Of a stretch of DNA of 5,308 nt, positions 4,023 through 5,308 are shown in pieces; the stretch's first letter is position 1, and the number at the start of each line of letters is the position of its first letter. This DNA comes from DAOVGU01 sp030637775 [NCBI: bacterium]. Its GTDB lineage: Bacteria > Ratteibacteria > UBA8468. The position numbers and the translations under genes are program-made. Location of the stretch: positions 1 through 5,308 of the forward strand of contig DAOWFY010000174.1 of the NCBI GenBank assembly GCA_030637775.1, read 5' to 3'. The notes beneath the pieces were generated by a model. The model was not told where the DNA came from and ran no database searches. It saw only the letters and a list, made by a program, of their open reading frames with translations.

Positions 4023-5308
4023 CTACCTTACCTTGATATAATCCCTGTATTTCTTAAACTCCTTTTCCTTTCCGTTAACAAACAACTCTCTTATTTCCGG
4101 AGCATAGATCCTTATCCTTGGTATATAATCCCCATTCACCATAAGTTTGCCTCCTTTATAAAGAAGCTCTATGCCAGATATACGTTTCTCTGCCTTGATG
4201 AGTTCCTTTCCTTTGAAAGACAACCTCCTCCCTTCTATTAGCACTACCCTCTCAATTTTGCCTTTCCTGCTCCTCACTAAGCCGCATCTTGCATCGCTTT
4301 TTATCCCTTTGTAATCGTATATAGAAGGCTTTTTCTGGCTCAGGAAGATATAATCTTCTATATCATCTATCACTACCTTGAATGCCTTATGACTGTCTTC
4401 TGCCTTAAGCAAAGGCTCAAAATTTATTTTTCCCATCTTACCTTTATACAGATAAAGGAGGACAGAAAACTGATTGGGGAGAGTTTCTTTGATATAGCTT
4501 ATCTGTTTTGCGTCTTCGGTTCCGAAATGTCTGTCTCGCTGCGCAACAAGCCCCATCCAGCATCTTTTCTCGTCAATCCTGCTGATCGTCTCCGGATAAG
4601 CGGGGACCACCAGCATGCCGACATCTTCATTGGCTTTAATTACCTTTCCTTCCTGATTTTTCCGCGGACTCGGACCGCTAAGGATCAGTCTTTCCCCCGG
4701 GTCAATATTAACATTCTCTTTCGCTGTATGCAGAAGCCACTGTATCTTGGCCATTTCTCCTTTGCCCTTTCCGGGGAGGCCGTCACAGATAATGAAATAG
4801 GAATCATTCACGCTTCCATTTGTCGGTTTTACAAAAAGCACTGTCCTTTGATGCTCGCTTTCCTTATACCGTGTGTGAGCCGCAGAAAAATAGTCAAACC
4901 CTGACAGACTCTTCCAGCCTACCAAGCCTCCATTGGCGGCATAATACCTTGTCTTCATAACTGTCCATTTTTCTCCTGTCTCTCCACAACCGCTACCAGA
5001 CAGCCTTTGCTGACCTCTGTCATTTATTCTAATTGTATTATGAGCTTCCGTGGTTCTAGACCAACCAAAGAGGTATGAAGCATAACTAGGACCGCCTGCC
5101 TCACCTGTGATAAACTCGCCATAAGCAAAAATATCAAAGTTTAGGCTGTCTGGATGTCCATGATCAGTGCCTAAAGAGCCGTACTTGAGCGCTAAGTATA
5201 AATCATTTGTTTTCCATCCCGAGCGCATTATGGCAAAACCGCCGTATGGAAACAGATACGAAGTTTTCTTGGGAATGCACGTTTTTATCTTTTCAAAGCT
5301 ATCTAATA
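4023..5308 (-). CDS. Heparinase II/III family polysaccharide lyase, C-terminal part (5' end cut by the window edge)
   Basis: The frame stays open to the right edge, giving 427 visible residues. The ATG at 5228 is internal: the 26 codons before it carry the conserved lead-in FPYGGFAI that joins MRSGW. The protein belongs to the heparinase II/III-like group, whose members cleave acidic polysaccharides by beta-elimination, usually in the periplasm or outside the cell. Visible hallmarks, numbered from Met at 5228, are the HGHPDSLNFDIFAYGE block with His23 and His25, followed by GEAGGPSY (43-49) and AHNTI (62-66). In heparinase II the second His, a following Asp and a later His bind a metal; here the residue 18 after the second His is Glu43. 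The remainder is the beta-sandwich region. The N-terminal alpha/alpha toroid with other catalytic residues is outside the window. Its position next to wzc and wza suggests editing or turnover of the exported polymer. The substrate is not predictable. Confidence 0.9.
   Translation of the reverse strand, partial: LDSFEKIKTCIPKKTSYLFPYGGFAIMRSGWKTNDLYLALKYGSLGTDHGHPDSLNFDIFAYGEFITGEAGGPSYASYLFGWSRTTEAHNTIRINDRGQQRLSGSGCGETGEKWTVMKTRYYAANGGLVGWKSLSGFDYFSAAHTRYKESEHQRTVLFVKPTNGSVNDSYFIICDGLPGKGKGEMAKIQWLLHTAKENVNIDPGERLILSGPSPRKNQEGKVIKANEDVGMLVVPAYPETISRIDEKRCWMGLVAQRDRHFGTEDAKQISYIKETLPNQFSVLLYLYKGKMGKINFEPLLKAEDSHKAFKVVIDDIEDYIFLSQKKPSIYDYKGIKSDARCGLVRSRKGKIERVVLIEGRRLSFKGKELIKAEKRISGIELLYKGGKLMVNGDYIPRIRIYAPEIRELFVNGKEKEFKKYRDYIKVR

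Noticed and set aside
4389-4904. 171-codon plus-strand ORF
   Set aside because: It lies fully inside the lyase gene, whose reading frame has conserved family motifs. The plus-strand product has no recognisable features.

Overview
All convincing genes in this window lie on the minus strand, so transcription runs from the right edge to the left. The content is a cell-surface polysaccharide locus of a bacterium with an outer membrane. The outer-membrane inference comes from a Wza-type export lipoprotein, a Wzc-type inner-membrane co-polymerase/kinase and a second small lipoprotein. Base composition is moderate and Shine-Dalgarno sites are clear at most starts. The mix of a lean wza-wzc pair, a heparinase II/III-type lyase, WXXGXW repeat proteins and a CGCAGAT-type intergenic palindrome resembles genomes of little-cultivated groups such as Omnitrophota, Planctomycetota or deltaproteobacterial lineages. 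That placement is a guess; no marker gene is present.

Layout in transcription order. (1) 5308-4023: the C-terminal part of a heparinase II/III family polysaccharide lyase, cut by the right edge. (2) 4022-3929: a 94-bp gap holding a 16-codon ORF behind a near-perfect ribosome binding site. The ORF stops 4 nt before the next gene. (3) 3928-3320: a secreted protein made almost entirely of WXXGXW-type repeats, two of which are identical at DNA level over 65 bp. (4) 3284-3123: a 53-residue lipoprotein with the same motif twice. (5) 3122-2949: a 174-bp regulatory gap with a 36-bp imperfect palindrome, a copy of a 17-bp repeat and a tandem heptamer. (6) 2948-885: the Wzc-like chain-length/tyrosine autokinase. 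(7) 870-91: the Wza-like SLBB export lipoprotein, starting at TTG. (8) 55-25: a rho-independent terminator, followed at 18-2 by the second copy of the 17-bp repeat.

The likely joint role is synthesis control, export and trimming of an exopolysaccharide or capsule. Wzc and Wza form the trans-envelope export machine, the lyase can cut or edit an acidic polysaccharide, and the repeat proteins are probably periplasmic or surface-exposed. Their function is unknown, and their link to the polysaccharide is inferred from neighbourhood only. The wzc-wza pair looks like its own transcription unit, bounded by the 17-bp repeat on both sides. No RNA gene, CRISPR array, insertion sequence or origin was seen. 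The points most worth a second look are the 17-bp repeat flanking wzc-wza, the leader ORF before the repeat protein, and the recent duplication inside that protein.
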